DNA from: Crocinitomicaceae bacterium
GTDB lineage: Bacteria; Bacteroidota; Bacteroidia; Flavobacteriales_D; Crocinitomicaceae
Reading direction: 5' to 3'
Assembly (NCBI GenBank): GCA_029252405.1
Contig: JAQXBM010000097.1
Coordinates: 1 to 52,787, forward strand
Length of the DNA stretch: 52,787 nt
This document shows positions 1-8,777 of this stretch, in pieces. The translations under genes and the position numbers were made by a program. The notes under the pieces are model-generated. The model was not told the origin of the DNA and made no database searches. It saw only the letters and a program-made list of their open reading frames with translations. How positions within the stretch are numbered: position 1 is the first letter of the stretch; each line of letters opens with the position of its first letter.

Positions 1-460
1 AATTTGAAAACAGTTTTTCTTGATAGTGCTTCTTGCCTTGCATACTTCAAGATACTTAAATATCAACTATATTTAAAGTACGGTTGTGCAACAGGCACAC
101 AACCTACAAACCATGCGTAGTTTTGCTTCGGAAAATCATTTTTTTTTTTTTTTTCTATTCTTAACTTCGAAAGAACAACTTGGGTAGCGAGCCGCACGTT
201 TCGTAGCTTCAAACGTTAGCAACATTAAAGTATGAAGTACAAATTATTCGTAGTTGTTTTATTCACCTTTTTTAATTGTCGAAGCGTAAATGCTTCAGGT
301 GATAACGACATCATCGTTTGGATGCAAAAGCTAAACTAGTCCATAACTTCGGGGTTAATTGGCTGAAGCAGTGGTAATTCGTCAAATTACAATTCAACGA
401 GTACATATTACCCTTGTAATTGCCAATGAATGATCTCTATATTTGATCAAAATTCGGACT
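1..460. other. Intergenic region with hairpins, T16 tract and a gene remnant
   Basis: No intact gene is seen here. It holds a perfect 7-bp hairpin (GGTTGTG at 82-88, CACAACC at 98-104), a run of 16 T at 139-154, and an imperfect long-range inverted repeat (104-117 against 193-206, 11 of 14 positions complementary) around that tract. A short reading frame at 232-339 follows. The structured element just upstream of a small frame is reminiscent of a cassette recombination site, but the standard attC core bases are not matched, so I do not call it one. Confidence 0.5.
232..339 (+). pseudogene. 35-codon remnant of a secreted protein gene
   Basis: An ATG at 232 opens a 35-codon frame whose first 22 residues look like a signal peptide: a Lys near the start, then a run of Val, Leu and Phe, then polar residues ending VNAS. 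It stops at TAG (337-339) after only about 13 further residues. A leader this good with almost no mature part suggests the 5' end of a truncated gene. A genuine small secreted peptide cannot be excluded. No family is recognisable. Confidence 0.3.
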
Positions 461-1024
461 ATGTCAAAATCAACAGTGTACATTTTCATTTTTGCTAGCG
501 TACTATTTGGCTGCTCATCTGAGCCCTCGTACAAGGATTATGTCGCAGAAATTCAACAGATTCAGGGGAAGCAATCCAAAAGTGAACTTGGCTATAGAAT
601 AACACTTCCTGCGCACTGGACACTGACTGAAAAAGTCGATTATGCTGCAAAGGAACTTTATGGTGACACGTTAACTAAAAGTGATTCCCCTTTCGGTATT
701 CACGTGGCAAAATTCAAAGGTTCAAGTAATGATTTAAAAACAGAAGCCAATTACTACACAACTCCACAATCTATGAGTTCTAACGATATTCAACTGGAAG
801 TAGGATACACGGATTTCTATAATCGGCCTTCGTTCATGATGCATCGCTTAAAGTCCTTCGCCAATGGATCCCACGATGAAACTATTGCTTTTCTTTTGGA
901 AGCCCCCCAAGACTCAGTTTTCTATTGGGTCGGAGCTACGGTTCGGATTGAACGAGATAACCAACGAGAACTGGAACCAATGAATAGGCTTTTGGGCATT
1001 TTGAAAACCTTTCAGTTCAAATAG
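461..1024 (+). CDS. Small lipoprotein of unknown function
   Basis: Encodes about 187 residues from the ATG at 461. An in-frame TTG at 443 exists, but the ATG puts the signal peptide at the N-terminus. The leader is hydrophobic (VYIFIFASVLFGC) and ends in a lipobox-like LFGC, so the protein is predicted to be lipidated on that Cys and anchored in a membrane. The mature part is soluble with mixed alpha/beta character (for example YRITLPAHWTL and AFLLEAPQDSVFYWVG). I recognise no family. It stands alone in an accessory region, with no clear promoter or partner. Confidence 0.7.
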   Translation: MSKSTVYIFIFASVLFGCSSEPSYKDYVAEIQQIQGKQSKSELGYRITLPAHWTLTEKVDYAAKELYGDTLTKSDSPFGIHVAKFKGSSNDLKTEANYYTTPQSMSSNDIQLEVGYTDFYNRPSFMMHRLKSFANGSHDETIAFLLEAPQDSVFYWVGATVRIERDNQRELEPMNRLLGILKTFQFK

Positions 1025-1293
1025 GATCAATCTTATTCATTGCGTTTAATCGACGGTGATTTCTTGAGCCAACGACTCGCTCGAACCTCATCCTGAGCGA
1101 CCTACAAACAACTTAGTATGGTTAAATCAGCTAGTAGAATATGATGATATTCATTCACGAATCGAACGAGCACCATCTTTACTAGTCCCCCGTTTTTCAT
1201 TATTCGAAGAGGAAAAAGTTGGTTTCATCTAAAAAAACTCCCCTTTCTTAACCTTTTTCCCATTTCTCCGTAAATTAGTTGAAATAGATCTCC

Positions 1294-2073
1294 ATGAGAC
1301 GTCTAACTCTGCTCCTCCTACTTATTTCACTTGCGCAATTTTCCAACGCTGGAATTCAGGTGCAATCCTTCTATTTCAGAAAAAATTCCACGAAATTAAC
1401 ATCTAGCTCTCAGCTACGACTCAATGAGTTTATTTCAACCTTGGGTGATTCTAGTATTCAAGTTCTGGAATTGAGTTCTTATGCTGATGGAAATACAGCA
1501 GACTCCAACAAACGCTTGTCAGATGCTCGAATGACCCATATCGTGGAAATGCTGGGACCAACGCACAGACCCCAAACGATTAACTCTTGGGGAAGTAAGC
1601 GCATTAAAGTGAGGTTCACTCCTGTCAATTGGGATCGCATCGATATTTACTGCCAAGTCAATGATCTTTCAGACGATCTAGACTACTCGAAAATTGAGCG
1701 GCCTTCCATTATCGACACTGAATCAACCTCCCACAAACCATTAATTCTCAATATTTTGTTTGAAGGCGGAACGAGTGTGATGGTCAAGGAAACCTTACCC
1801 TACCTTCAAGATTTGTACGAGGCACTGCGAAAGAACCCAAACCTTACCGCGCACATCAGAGGCCATGTCTGTTGCGAAAACAACAAACGACTCAGTAAAA
1901 CGCGAGCAAAAGAAGTCTACGAGTATCTCATTGAGAAAGGCATTTCTGCTGATCAATTGAGTTACAAAGGTTACGGCAACAAAGTCCCTTTGGTGACTCC
2001 TGAAAGAGATGCGGAAGATCGCAGGTTGAATAGACGCGTGGACGTCATTTTTTCTTTGGAGGAGGAAGAATAG
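1294..2073 (+). CDS. Secreted OmpA-like domain protein (two OmpA-type regions)
   Basis: 259 residues starting at the ATG at 1294. Residues 1-19 form a signal peptide (RRLTLLLLLISLAQFSNA). The first half (about 22-115) is a degenerate OmpA-like fold, with FYFRKNSTKL and LSDARM resembling the usual start and the NxxLSxxRA helix. The second half (about 150-255) is a clearer OmpA C-terminal domain: LNILFEGGT, IRGHVCCENN, LSKTRAKEVYEYLIEKGI, and YKGYGNKVP ending in DRRLNRRVDVIF. Such domains bind peptidoglycan in the periplasm. No membrane barrel is present, so it is probably a periplasmic protein. It appears monocistronic. Confidence 0.85.
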   Translation: MRRLTLLLLLISLAQFSNAGIQVQSFYFRKNSTKLTSSSQLRLNEFISTLGDSSIQVLELSSYADGNTADSNKRLSDARMTHIVEMLGPTHRPQTINSWGSKRIKVRFTPVNWDRIDIYCQVNDLSDDLDYSKIERPSIIDTESTSHKPLILNILFEGGTSVMVKETLPYLQDLYEALRKNPNLTAHIRGHVCCENNKRLSKTRAKEVYEYLIEKGISADQLSYKGYGNKVPLVTPERDAEDRRLNRRVDVIFSLEEEE

Positions 2074-2260
2074 GTCTCGAAAGAGTTAAGTGTGATCTTA
2101 GTTGGCTATCAATTGAAAGCCGATCGAAACACATGGTTTTAGAACATTGACAGGACCAAAAGCAGTAATTGGAAAGTATGCTAGCACTCCCCTTTTACCA
2201 AATCAATAACTAAACTCACTTTGTTTCAACCAATGTTGCGCATCACGCGTTTAATGAGGT

Positions 2261-3062
2261 ATGAAAGTCCTACTGTTTTTTTTGTCCCTGCTCTTAAGTG
2301 ATTTATCATTCGGACAAATCTCGATTGACCTTGGAGCCAGGAAAGAAATTGCACGATTTTCGTCCGTATCTTCCGAAGAATATTTGAGCCCCTCCTTTGC
2401 GAACAGGTACTTGAATGATTCATACTTTGTGAAGGTAATTTTGAAAAAAACCGATGGATTTTCTCTACAGAACTATCGAGTTTGAATAAATCATTCGAAA
2501 TCAATGCCGACGGAGGTTTTGCTGAAACTGACTACGTATACGGGGGAGGACCTCCAGGTGGTTCGAACCTCACTGTCATCAACAAGGAAGAAACTTGGTA
2601 TTACAATTCTGATCTACAATTGAATTATTTGGGTTTACGACTCGGTGTCGATAGATCGTTTTTGGAAGGTGATTTCAATGTACTTGTCGGATCCAGTGTT
2701 AATTGTGATTTCCTCATAGCCTCGAAAGAAGATCTGGATTACTTAAGAACGACAAGGGAAACGACTACAAATTGGAACGGAACGAATACCAACACAACAT
2801 ATAGCGACATCGTTTATAGTCAGGCAATATATGCCGTAAATTCAGCATACCTCAACCTCGGCTTGAACGCTGCCCACGATATAACTTCAGCACTTTTTAC
2901 GTGGATGCATTTGTCAATAATGCGCTTACTTGGTACCAACGCTACCGCGATTCGAATGATTATTTCCCGGAATATGAGGAGATGACCCTCGGAGGATCTA
3001 GGTACAATTTTGAATATGGTCTAAGGCTTGGATTTTACCTGACGTCTAAAAAGACCGACTAA
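2261..3062 (+). pseudogene. Frameshifted outer-membrane-type secreted protein
   Basis: Three consecutive frames together make one secreted protein of about 267 residues. The first, from the ATG at 2261, has a signal peptide (KVLLFFLSLLLSDLSFGQ). The second carries EINADGGFAETDYVYGGG and alternating beta-strand-like sequence through about 2890. The third reads TFYVDAFVNNALTWYQRYRD and ends in EYGLRLGFYL before TAA at 3060-3062. Both junctions correspond to one missing base, one near 2432-2450 (a G pair and an A7 run) and one near 2885-2900. The ending resembles the last strands of an outer-membrane beta-barrel. It is either a recent pseudogene or two assembly indels. Confidence 0.65.
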
Positions 3063-3129
3063 ACTTTTGCGAATAATTTGCTTCAACTAAACGAATGTTT
3101 TCTGCTTTCCTTGATAAAATATCGTAACG

Positions 3130-3148
3130 TACCCTAGTCGACAGGGTA
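3130..3148. repeat. Inverted repeat upstream of the DUF4476-like gene
   Basis: A perfect 6-bp inverted repeat (TACCCT at 3130-3135, AGGGTA at 3143-3148) with a 7-base loop lies about 50 bases before the start at 3197. No T-run follows, so it is not a classical terminator. It could be an operator or an mRNA hairpin. Confidence 0.25.
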
Positions 3149-3196
3149 ATTCAAATGTCACTGTAACTTTACTAGATTCTCAACTGTTCTAGCTGA

Positions 3197-3499
3197 ATGA
3201 AACTTAACTGGAATTGCACGGGCAATGAGATCACTGGTCAACAATTGAAAACGTATTATGCTACTTTGGCCGCGGAGGAAAATGACATTACCCGATTGAA
3301 TCGCTCGTTTGAACTACTCGAGGGGAAATGCATAAAGGTAATTCAAGTTGCCGCTCTCGCCTATCTATTCAAATCGGAATACCAGCGTCTGCAATTCGTG
3401 AAGTTTACTTCGTATTTCTTGAATGACCCTCAAAATAAGTGGATTCTAGCGGATCTTTTCTCATATGAGAATATGCGAGCGGAAGTAGCACAACTTTGA
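3197..3499 (+). CDS. DUF4476-like small protein
   Basis: 100 residues from the ATG at 3197, with no signal peptide. The spacing of hydrophobic and acidic residues (FELLEGKCIKVIQVAALAYL, then KSEYQRLQFVKFTSYFLNDP, then WILADLFSYENMR) matches what I remember of DUF4476. In that family, short helical units carry F-x-x-x-x-R-L, an Asp before an Asn-rich turn, and a closing F-x-(Y/F)-E. DUF4476 domains are common in Bacteroidota, usually at the C-terminus of secreted proteins, and their function is unknown. The absence of a leader means either a cytoplasmic stand-alone copy or the surviving 3' part of a longer gene. Confidence 0.5.
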   Translation: MKLNWNCTGNEITGQQLKTYYATLAAEENDITRLNRSFELLEGKCIKVIQVAALAYLFKSEYQRLQFVKFTSYFLNDPQNKWILADLFSYENMRAEVAQL

Positions 3500-3566
3500 T
3501 TTTCTTTGAGTTAAATGTGTTACCATTCGGAAAGAATACGTTTATTTAGCGATTAATTCCAAGGCA

Positions 3567-4016
3567 ATGAACAAACTCACTTATTCCAATGAAATAGTGG
3601 CGCCCAAGCCAAAAATTTGGGAAGCGCTTTGGAATGAAGACAATTATCGTAAATGGGCTGCTGTCTTTTTCGAAGGCTCATACATCGTTGCAAATTCATG
3701 GGAGGAAGAAAGTAGAATCCTCTTTTTGGGGCCAGATAAAAATGGAATTTATAGTATTATCGATGAGCATATCCCGAACATTTCGATCCGATTCAAACAT
3801 CTGGGAAACTTTGTTGAAGGGAAAGAACAAGACTTGGATGAAGAAACGAAGTTGTGGTCTGGAGCGACGGAATCCTACTCGATTAGCGACGACAAAAACG
3901 GAAATCACCTACTTTCAATTAAAATTGATGTCATGGACGAACATTTGGATTTTATGAAAGAGAAGTTGCCTTTGGCTCTTCAGAAGATCAAGGAAATGTG
4001 CAGTTTGAAAAATTGA
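3567..4016 (+). CDS. SRPBCC (START/AHSA1-like) domain protein
   Basis: 149 residues from the ATG at 3567. The order of elements is that of an SRPBCC/AHSA1 fold: a first strand (KLTYSNEIVAPKPKIWEAL), a helix with W and YRKWAA, a pocket-lining strand with EESRILFLGP, the central strands IDEHIPNISIRFKHLG and ATESYSIS, and a long C-terminal helix (DFMKEKLPLALQKIKEM). Members bind hydrophobic ligands or act as stress-related chaperone cofactors; the ligand cannot be inferred. It is cytoplasmic and full length for a single-domain member. It is followed after 19 bases by another small gene that may be cotranscribed. Confidence 0.75.
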   Translation: MNKLTYSNEIVAPKPKIWEALWNEDNYRKWAAVFFEGSYIVANSWEEESRILFLGPDKNGIYSIIDEHIPNISIRFKHLGNFVEGKEQDLDEETKLWSGATESYSISDDKNGNHLLSIKIDVMDEHLDFMKEKLPLALQKIKEMCSLKN

Positions 4017-4035
4017 ATAGCAAAACAAAGAACGA

Positions 4036-4347
4036 GTGGCAATTTCAAAAAAAGGTCTGAGAAAAATCGTAGTGCACGGAAGAATTTTCTATTGGAAATT
4101 TAAGGAGAAAGTGTTTGTGATGTCAGAGGAAAACCGGAATCAACTTCTGATTATTGACTTTGGGTGGTTTGATGTCTGGCTCTACGTGAACTCTAAAGAG
4201 CAAAGCCCGGCGGAATTCGAACCTAAAGCCGTAACACCAAAATTTGTACGTGAATCAATTGTGTTCGCATCCCTAAATGGTTGGGATAGTGGCAAAATGG
4301 AACTAAAATTCAGAAATGGAAAATACGAAATATGTGGAAAGCATTGA
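4036..4347 (+). CDS. Conserved small protein of unknown function
   Basis: 103 residues starting at a GTG (4036); the next in-frame ATG would remove the conserved front. The opening, AISKKGLRKIVVHGRIFYWK, is a pattern I associate with widespread uncharacterised small proteins that begin with S-K-K-G-x-R-K-I-x-V and then Y-x-W. A central LLIIDFGWFDVWLYVN and a C-terminal KFVRESIVFASLNGWD follow. It has no signal peptide or membrane segment. It lies 19 bases after the SRPBCC gene and ends 38 bases before the next likely start, so the group may be one transcript. Function unknown. Confidence 0.65.
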   Translation: MAISKKGLRKIVVHGRIFYWKFKEKVFVMSEENRNQLLIIDFGWFDVWLYVNSKEQSPAEFEPKAVTPKFVRESIVFASLNGWDSGKMELKFRNGKYEICGKH

Positions 4348-4385
4348 TATTATCACTAACTTATACTGCTAATAAACCAACTCCC

Positions 4386-5135
4386 ATGTTAAATTACAAA
4401 GTAGCCGTCTTTTCGCTGTTTGTGCTTATTTTAAGCAGTGGCTGTAATGATCAAGGAAATCTCCTTGACAAAAAGGATGGTTCTGCATCAAAAAACTCCG
4501 AACAAACAGATGGAAATGAATCTTCGGAAAGCGAAGAAGTAAAAACTCCAACTGACTTTATATCAGAAAATTTCACAGCATTTGATAAAATATTCGGTGA
4601 CCTAAACGGTGACGGTCAAGAAGATTGTGTTGTAATCACAAAAGGAACGGAATCTAGTCGAGTGGTTGTTGATGAATATTTCGGAGAAATGGATCGTAAC
4701 AGACGAGGAATAATCGTACTGTTCAAAGAGGGACATACGTATAAGCTAGCCACAAAAAATGACAATTGCTTCTCGTCCGAAAATGAAGACGGTGGCGTTT
4801 ATTTCCCACCAGAACTTAGCATTAACATCAAAAAAGGAAAATTGTACCTGCATTATGCACACGGAAGATATGGGTATTGGCAATACACCTTCCGTTACCA
4901 AGATGGCGATTTCAAACTCATTGGCTACGACCAAGTGGACACGCAAGGACCTGTAATGCACTATTCTTACAGCTATAATTTCTTGACTGGAAAGAAACTC
5001 ACTAAGGAGAACATCAACTTCTACTCGGAAAACCCTGAGGAGGAAGAATTGAAGGAAACGTGGGAAGACTTAAGCAATAGCAAATTAATCAGCCTGTCCT
5101 CTGTTAAGGATTTTGATGATTTGAGTTTTGAATAA
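4386..5135 (+). CDS. Lipoprotein with a VCBS/FG-GAP-like DxNxDG motif
   Basis: The ATG at 4386 is preferred because it begins a clean lipoprotein leader (YKVAVFSLFVLILSSGC), giving about 249 residues; an upstream ATG at 4332 would bury the leader and overlap the previous gene. After the lipidated Cys comes a low-complexity Ser/Asn/Glu/Lys spacer, then a single FGDLNGDGQEDCVVITKG. This is the calcium-binding-type loop and strand seen in VCBS/FG-GAP repeat proteins that report on quantities in WAP or integrin-like folds. The rest is beta-rich (YWQYTFRYQDGDFKLIGYD). It is probably a surface or periplasmic lipoprotein; its role is unknown. Confidence 0.75.
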   Translation: MLNYKVAVFSLFVLILSSGCNDQGNLLDKKDGSASKNSEQTDGNESSESEEVKTPTDFISENFTAFDKIFGDLNGDGQEDCVVITKGTESSRVVVDEYFGEMDRNRRGIIVLFKEGHTYKLATKNDNCFSSENEDGGVYFPPELSINIKKGKLYLHYAHGRYGYWQYTFRYQDGDFKLIGYDQVDTQGPVMHYSYSYNFLTGKKLTKENINFYSENPEEEELKETWEDLSNSKLISLSSVKDFDDLSFE

Positions 5136-5143
5136 TTGAACGA

Positions 5144-5680
5144 TTGCCGCAATCAAAACACATAATCTATTTCGAAAAGTTAAAGGTTGATCTACCAGAA
5201 AGCTCGGCAGCCGATAGAAGAACCTTAGCAGCCCAATTAGTCGATGAAAAGATCAGCATCAAGAGTTTGTCCGATTTGTTGTTCGAAGATGTCAAAATTG
5301 CTTCTCGCTTTTTATGGTTACTGACAGATATTGCCGAAATCGATTCAGAAAAACTGAAAAAGGACTTGGTTCACCTTTTTGATTTATGTCAAACGCTTGA
5401 TCAAATTCGACTGGAACCTTCATTTGCGAACTACTGGCTCATTTGTGGAGTCCCGGAGGAAAAAGAAGCGGAATACATTGATTTTTTGTTCGAATGGCTG
5501 AGCTCAAACGAGAGCAACATCACCACAAAATCGCGTTCCATGTTCGTCTTGCAAAATCTCGCCAGGAAATATCCAGATTTAAGGATTGAATTGAAGACGC
5601 GAATTCACGAACAGTTGGATCGAAATACGGATAGTTTCAGAATCAGAGCAAAAAAAGTGTTGGCACAATTAGCTTCATAA
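5144..5680 (+). CDS. Helical-repeat (HEAT-like) protein of unknown function
   Basis: About 178 residues from a TTG at 5144, 8 bases after the preceding stop, so translation may be coupled. The protein is almost wholly alpha-helical with paired amphipathic helices (RRTLAAQLVDEKISIKSLSD; ASRFLWLLTDIAEID; YIDFLFEWLSSNES; RSMFVLQNLARKYPDLRIEL), as in HEAT/ARM-type scaffolds such as DNA alkylation repair-like or adaptor proteins. No catalytic motif, leader or membrane segment is present. The start is uncertain because no ATG lies near the N-terminus. Confidence 0.65.
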   Translation: MPQSKHIIYFEKLKVDLPESSAADRRTLAAQLVDEKISIKSLSDLLFEDVKIASRFLWLLTDIAEIDSEKLKKDLVHLFDLCQTLDQIRLEPSFANYWLICGVPEEKEAEYIDFLFEWLSSNESNITTKSRSMFVLQNLARKYPDLRIELKTRIHEQLDRNTDSFRIRAKKVLAQLAS

Positions 5681-5735
5681 TTGAAGGTTAAATCCTTATT
5701 TTTAAAGGAGAAAGTGAATCACTAAAGAATCGCGC

Positions 5736-6452
5736 ATGAGTTTCTTACGAGCAGAATGGAGAAAACTGGCAATCGCCAACTATGTTGTAGATGAGAGTGT
5801 ACTCAACAAGTACCTTCCCGCTGGAACGGAACTCGATTTGTGGAACGGGAAATGCTACGTGAGTTTGGTTGGATTCATGTTCGTTAACACGAAATTACTG
5901 GGAGTTAAGATTCCTTTTCACAGCAACTTCGAAGAAGTGAACCTGCGGTTTTATGTCAAGCGATTTGACAAAGACGAATGGAAACGAGGTGTTGTTTTTG
6001 TCAAGGAAATAGTTCCAAAACCAGCCTTGACTTTTGTCGCGAATACTGTTTACAAGGAAAACTACGAAACCATGTCAATGGAGCACTCGTGGAGCGAAGA
6101 AAACGATCTCAGAACGATCGAATACAAATGGAAAAAGAGCGGTAAATGGAATTCTATTAAGGTTCAAGCAAGCCTGGATTCCTTTGAAATGGAAGCAAAC
6201 AGCGAAACGGAATTCATCACTGAGCATTATTGGGGCTATGCCAAGGTAAATGACATCAAAACGAATGAATACGAAGTGACTCATCCAAAGTGGGAAGCAT
6301 ACGAAGTAAAAAACTATGAAATTGATATTGACTTCGGTGCCGTTTACGGGAATGAATTCTCTTTTTTGAATAAAGAAGAACCCGCGTCTGTTATGTTGGC
6401 GGAAGGATCAGAAATCACCGTGGAGGGGAAAACGAAAATACGCGCTCAATGA
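5736..6452 (+). CDS. DUF2071 (YqjF-like) family protein
   Basis: 238 residues from the ATG at 5736. It opens with the DUF2071 pattern: FLRAEWRKLAIANYVVDE, then LNKYLPAGTELDLWNGKCYVSLVGFMF. In this family a helix and the L-P-x-G-x-x-x-D-x-W-x-G-x-x-(Y/W)-x-S/G-(L/V)-V-x-F turn lead into a beta-rich acetoacetate-decarboxylase-like fold. NLRFYVKR and VFVKEIVP match the next strands. The biochemical role of the family is not established. The stop overlaps the next start (ATGA), so the two genes are translationally coupled. Confidence 0.85.
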   Translation: MSFLRAEWRKLAIANYVVDESVLNKYLPAGTELDLWNGKCYVSLVGFMFVNTKLLGVKIPFHSNFEEVNLRFYVKRFDKDEWKRGVVFVKEIVPKPALTFVANTVYKENYETMSMEHSWSEENDLRTIEYKWKKSGKWNSIKVQASLDSFEMEANSETEFITEHYWGYAKVNDIKTNEYEVTHPKWEAYEVKNYEIDIDFGAVYGNEFSFLNKEEPASVMLAEGSEITVEGKTKIRAQ

Positions 6453-6826
6453 AAGGCACTTCTATCATAGTTATATTGATGATGACGATTACTTTTTGCG
6501 GTTTTTCTCAGGAAGAAAGCGAAGCTGATTCGACGACATTTGAGACCTTATGTGATTGCCTTGAGGCCGAATATTTGTTCAAGAAAGAGTTCATGGAAAA
6601 CCTATCAGAAGTTGAAGGTAAAATACGCCTTAGTAAAGCATTCATTGAAAAATACGATTTCAGCTGGGAAAAATTGAAAACCATACATGCGAGATGTTAT
6701 CAAATTACCTATTCAAGAATCGAAGAAGAACCTTGCTCTTTCGAGCAAAAAATAACAGAATTGAACCCTGATTTTGAACTGGTACTTAGAGTAATTAAAA
6801 TGAACGGAATACCACACAACTATTGA
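6449..6826 (+). CDS. Small secreted protein of unknown function
   Basis: 125 residues from the ATG at 6449, overlapping the DUF2071 stop by four bases. Residues 1-20 form a signal peptide (KGTSIIVILMMTITFCGFSQ, a Bacteroidota-style ending in SQ). The mature part is short, acidic and helical, with an LCDCLEAEY segment and two further Cys (RCYQIT, PCSFEQ), so it may carry disulfides in the periplasm. The Cys-Asp-Cys pattern after a short acidic stretch recalls small uncharacterised Bacteroidota exported proteins. Function unknown. Confidence 0.65.
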   Translation: MKGTSIIVILMMTITFCGFSQEESEADSTTFETLCDCLEAEYLFKKEFMENLSEVEGKIRLSKAFIEKYDFSWEKLKTIHARCYQITYSRIEEEPCSFEQKITELNPDFELVLRVIKMNGIPHNY

Positions 6827-6901
6827 ACTATTCCATTTCAAGCTCAAAACAGTGATTCGTTATCTAAACGAAGTTCCATATCTTAGCAAAAAATTACACG
6901 C

Positions 6902-8257
6902 ATGTATCGCATTCTCCTTTTTACACTTCTCTCCTTCTCTGCAACCGCACAAAACGACTCAACATTTATCCGTTCCATTTACGATTCGGCATTGTCGGGT
7001 GGTGAAGCATACGAAGATTTGCGCAGCTTGTGCAAGGACATTGGTGCACGTATCACTGGGTCTGCAGAGGCCGAAATGGCGATTTATTGGGGCGAAGCAA
7101 AAATGAAAGAGTACGATTTCGACAAGGTTTACCTTCAAGAAATCGAGGTTCCTCATTGGGAACGTGGAACAAGAGAAGCCGGTTGGATCAAATCGAAAGA
7201 TGGAACACTGATCAAGGTTCATTTGTTGGCTTTAGGCGGATCAATTGGAACAAACGGCTTAATGGAAGCTGAAGTAATCGAGTTCAAAACCTTGGACGAC
7301 CTGAAAAAAGCGAACGAAAGTCAAATAAAAGGGAAAATCGTATTCATCAATCAGCCGATGGATGAGAAACAAATCAATACGTTTAAAGCATACGGTGGTT
7401 GCTACGCCATTCGTGGATTTGGAGCCGTTGAAGCTTCAGACTTGGGAGCTAGCGCTGTCCTAATTCGATCGCTGGGTCTTCCTATCAACGAGCACCCTCA
7501 CACCGGGTCAATGCACTATGTTGATTCCGTTGAAAAAATTCCCGCTGCTGCATTATCGACTCAGGATGCTGAGAAATTATCCGAAATTTTGAAAAATGGG
7601 AAAGCGAGTTTCGTTCTCGAAATGGATTGTCGCTCCTACCCTAATGTCAAGTCTTACAATGTAATTGGAGAAATGACTGGAACTGAAAAACCAGACGAAA
7701 TCATCACGTTTGGTGGTCACTTGGATTCTTGGGATACTGGCGAAGGAGCTCACGACGATGGCGCTGGAATTGTTCATTGTCTAGAAGCAATGCGCATCTT
7801 AAAGACCTTGAAATACAAACCTAAACACACGCTTCGATTGGTTTTCTTCATGAATGAGGAGAACGGAAATCGTGGTGGACAAGATTACGCGAAGATTGTA
7901 AGCGACAAAGGCGAAAAACAAATCGCTGGAGTTGAAAGTGATCGTGGTGGTTTTTCTCCGCGTGGATTTCATTGTGATGGCCCAGACGAATTCGTTGAGT
8001 TACTTCAATCCTTTGAACCCGGCTTAACGCAATACGATTTGCACGAATTCGACTATGGGTTTGGTGGTGTAGACATCAGTCCATTGCATTTATACTATCC
8101 TGATATTCCTTTGTTCGGATTGGTTCCAGATTCGCAGCGCTACTTCGATTTTCACCATGCGCCAAGTGATGTTTTTGAAAACGTAAACAAGCGCGAATTG
8201 GAATTAGGAGCTGCTGCAGTTGCATCTCTCCTCTACCTTTTGGATTCGAATCTGTAA
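6902..8257 (+). CDS. Secreted M28 family metallopeptidase (carboxypeptidase Q-like)
   Basis: 451 residues from the ATG at 6902. A signal peptide (residues 1-16, ending TATAQ-like) precedes a PA-like insert domain and a di-zinc aminopeptidase/carboxypeptidase core. Metal-site motifs appear in family order: GGHLDSWDTGEGAHDDGAG (His, then Asp in HDDGAG), FFMNEENGNRGG (the Glu-Glu pair), VESDRGGFSPRG (Asp), and near the C-terminus FDFHHAPSDV (His). This is the layout of plasma glutamate carboxypeptidase/CPQ-type M28 enzymes, which remove residues from small peptides. The length is normal. It is probably periplasmic or outside the cell and used for peptide scavenging. It converges with the receiver gene at 8270. 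Confidence 0.92.
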   Translation: MYRILLFTLLSFSATAQNDSTFIRSIYDSALSGGEAYEDLRSLCKDIGARITGSAEAEMAIYWGEAKMKEYDFDKVYLQEIEVPHWERGTREAGWIKSKDGTLIKVHLLALGGSIGTNGLMEAEVIEFKTLDDLKKANESQIKGKIVFINQPMDEKQINTFKAYGGCYAIRGFGAVEASDLGASAVLIRSLGLPINEHPHTGSMHYVDSVEKIPAAALSTQDAEKLSEILKNGKASFVLEMDCRSYPNVKSYNVIGEMTGTEKPDEIITFGGHLDSWDTGEGAHDDGAGIVHCLEAMRILKTLKYKPKHTLRLVFFMNEENGNRGGQDYAKIVSDKGEKQIAGVESDRGGFSPRGFHCDGPDEFVELLQSFEPGLTQYDLHEFDYGFGGVDISPLHLYYPDIPLFGLVPDSQRYFDFHHAPSDVFENVNKRELELGAAAVASLLYLLDSNL

Positions 8258-8269
8258 TTGAAATTTCTG

Positions 8270-8683
8270 CTACCTCAGTAGACTTTTCGCTCTTTGTGTT
8301 TTCGCAGTTTCAAGAACATTGCTTCTGAGTCGCTCGACAATTTTATCCAAAACGATATCATCTTTAGATATAAATCGTGAGGCGCCATTCAACACTGCTT
8401 GTTGGTTGAGTTCGTCACTGTCCAAGGATGAAATAAGGATGATTTCGGTATTCGGGTACGTTTCGCTCAACTCTGGAATTGCCTCTACGCCTTTCTCATC
8501 GCCCAATTCATTGTCTAAAAAAATGAGTGAAGGCGTCATGGTCGAATTTGCTGCAAAGACAGGCATCAATTCACTGAAATGGTGAAACTGTACATGCTCA
8601 CGCACCATGGTTTTAAACTTCATAATGAAGTACTTCGCGAAGAATTTGTAATCATCAACCACGAAAATTTGTTCAGTATTCAT
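8270..8683 (-). CDS. Stand-alone response regulator receiver protein
   Basis: 137 residues, one CheY-like receiver domain with no output domain. Visible landmarks: acidic pair D10-D11 (FVVDD), phospho-acceptor D57 (LIFLDNELG), switch Ser at about 85 (ILISS) and conserved K107 (FISKDD). It is a single-domain regulator that would signal by protein contact. It lies 94 bases downstream of the SpoIIE receptor gene on the same strand, so it may take input from or compete with that pathway, though no histidine kinase is encoded beside it. The strands converge with the M28 gene 12 bases away. Confidence 0.88.
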   Translation of the reverse strand: MNTEQIFVVDDYKFFAKYFIMKFKTMVREHVQFHHFSELMPVFAANSTMTPSLIFLDNELGDEKGVEAIPELSETYPNTEIILISSLDSDELNQQAVLNGASRFISKDDIVLDKIVERLRSNVLETAKTQRAKSLLR

Positions 8684-8777
8684 GCTGTTCTCACTCGAAT
8701 TTGAACAAACAATATACTAAACCTATCTGAATCTCTGCTCTTTAGAGAGCCAACTACTTCGCCAAGCGAATTTTATT

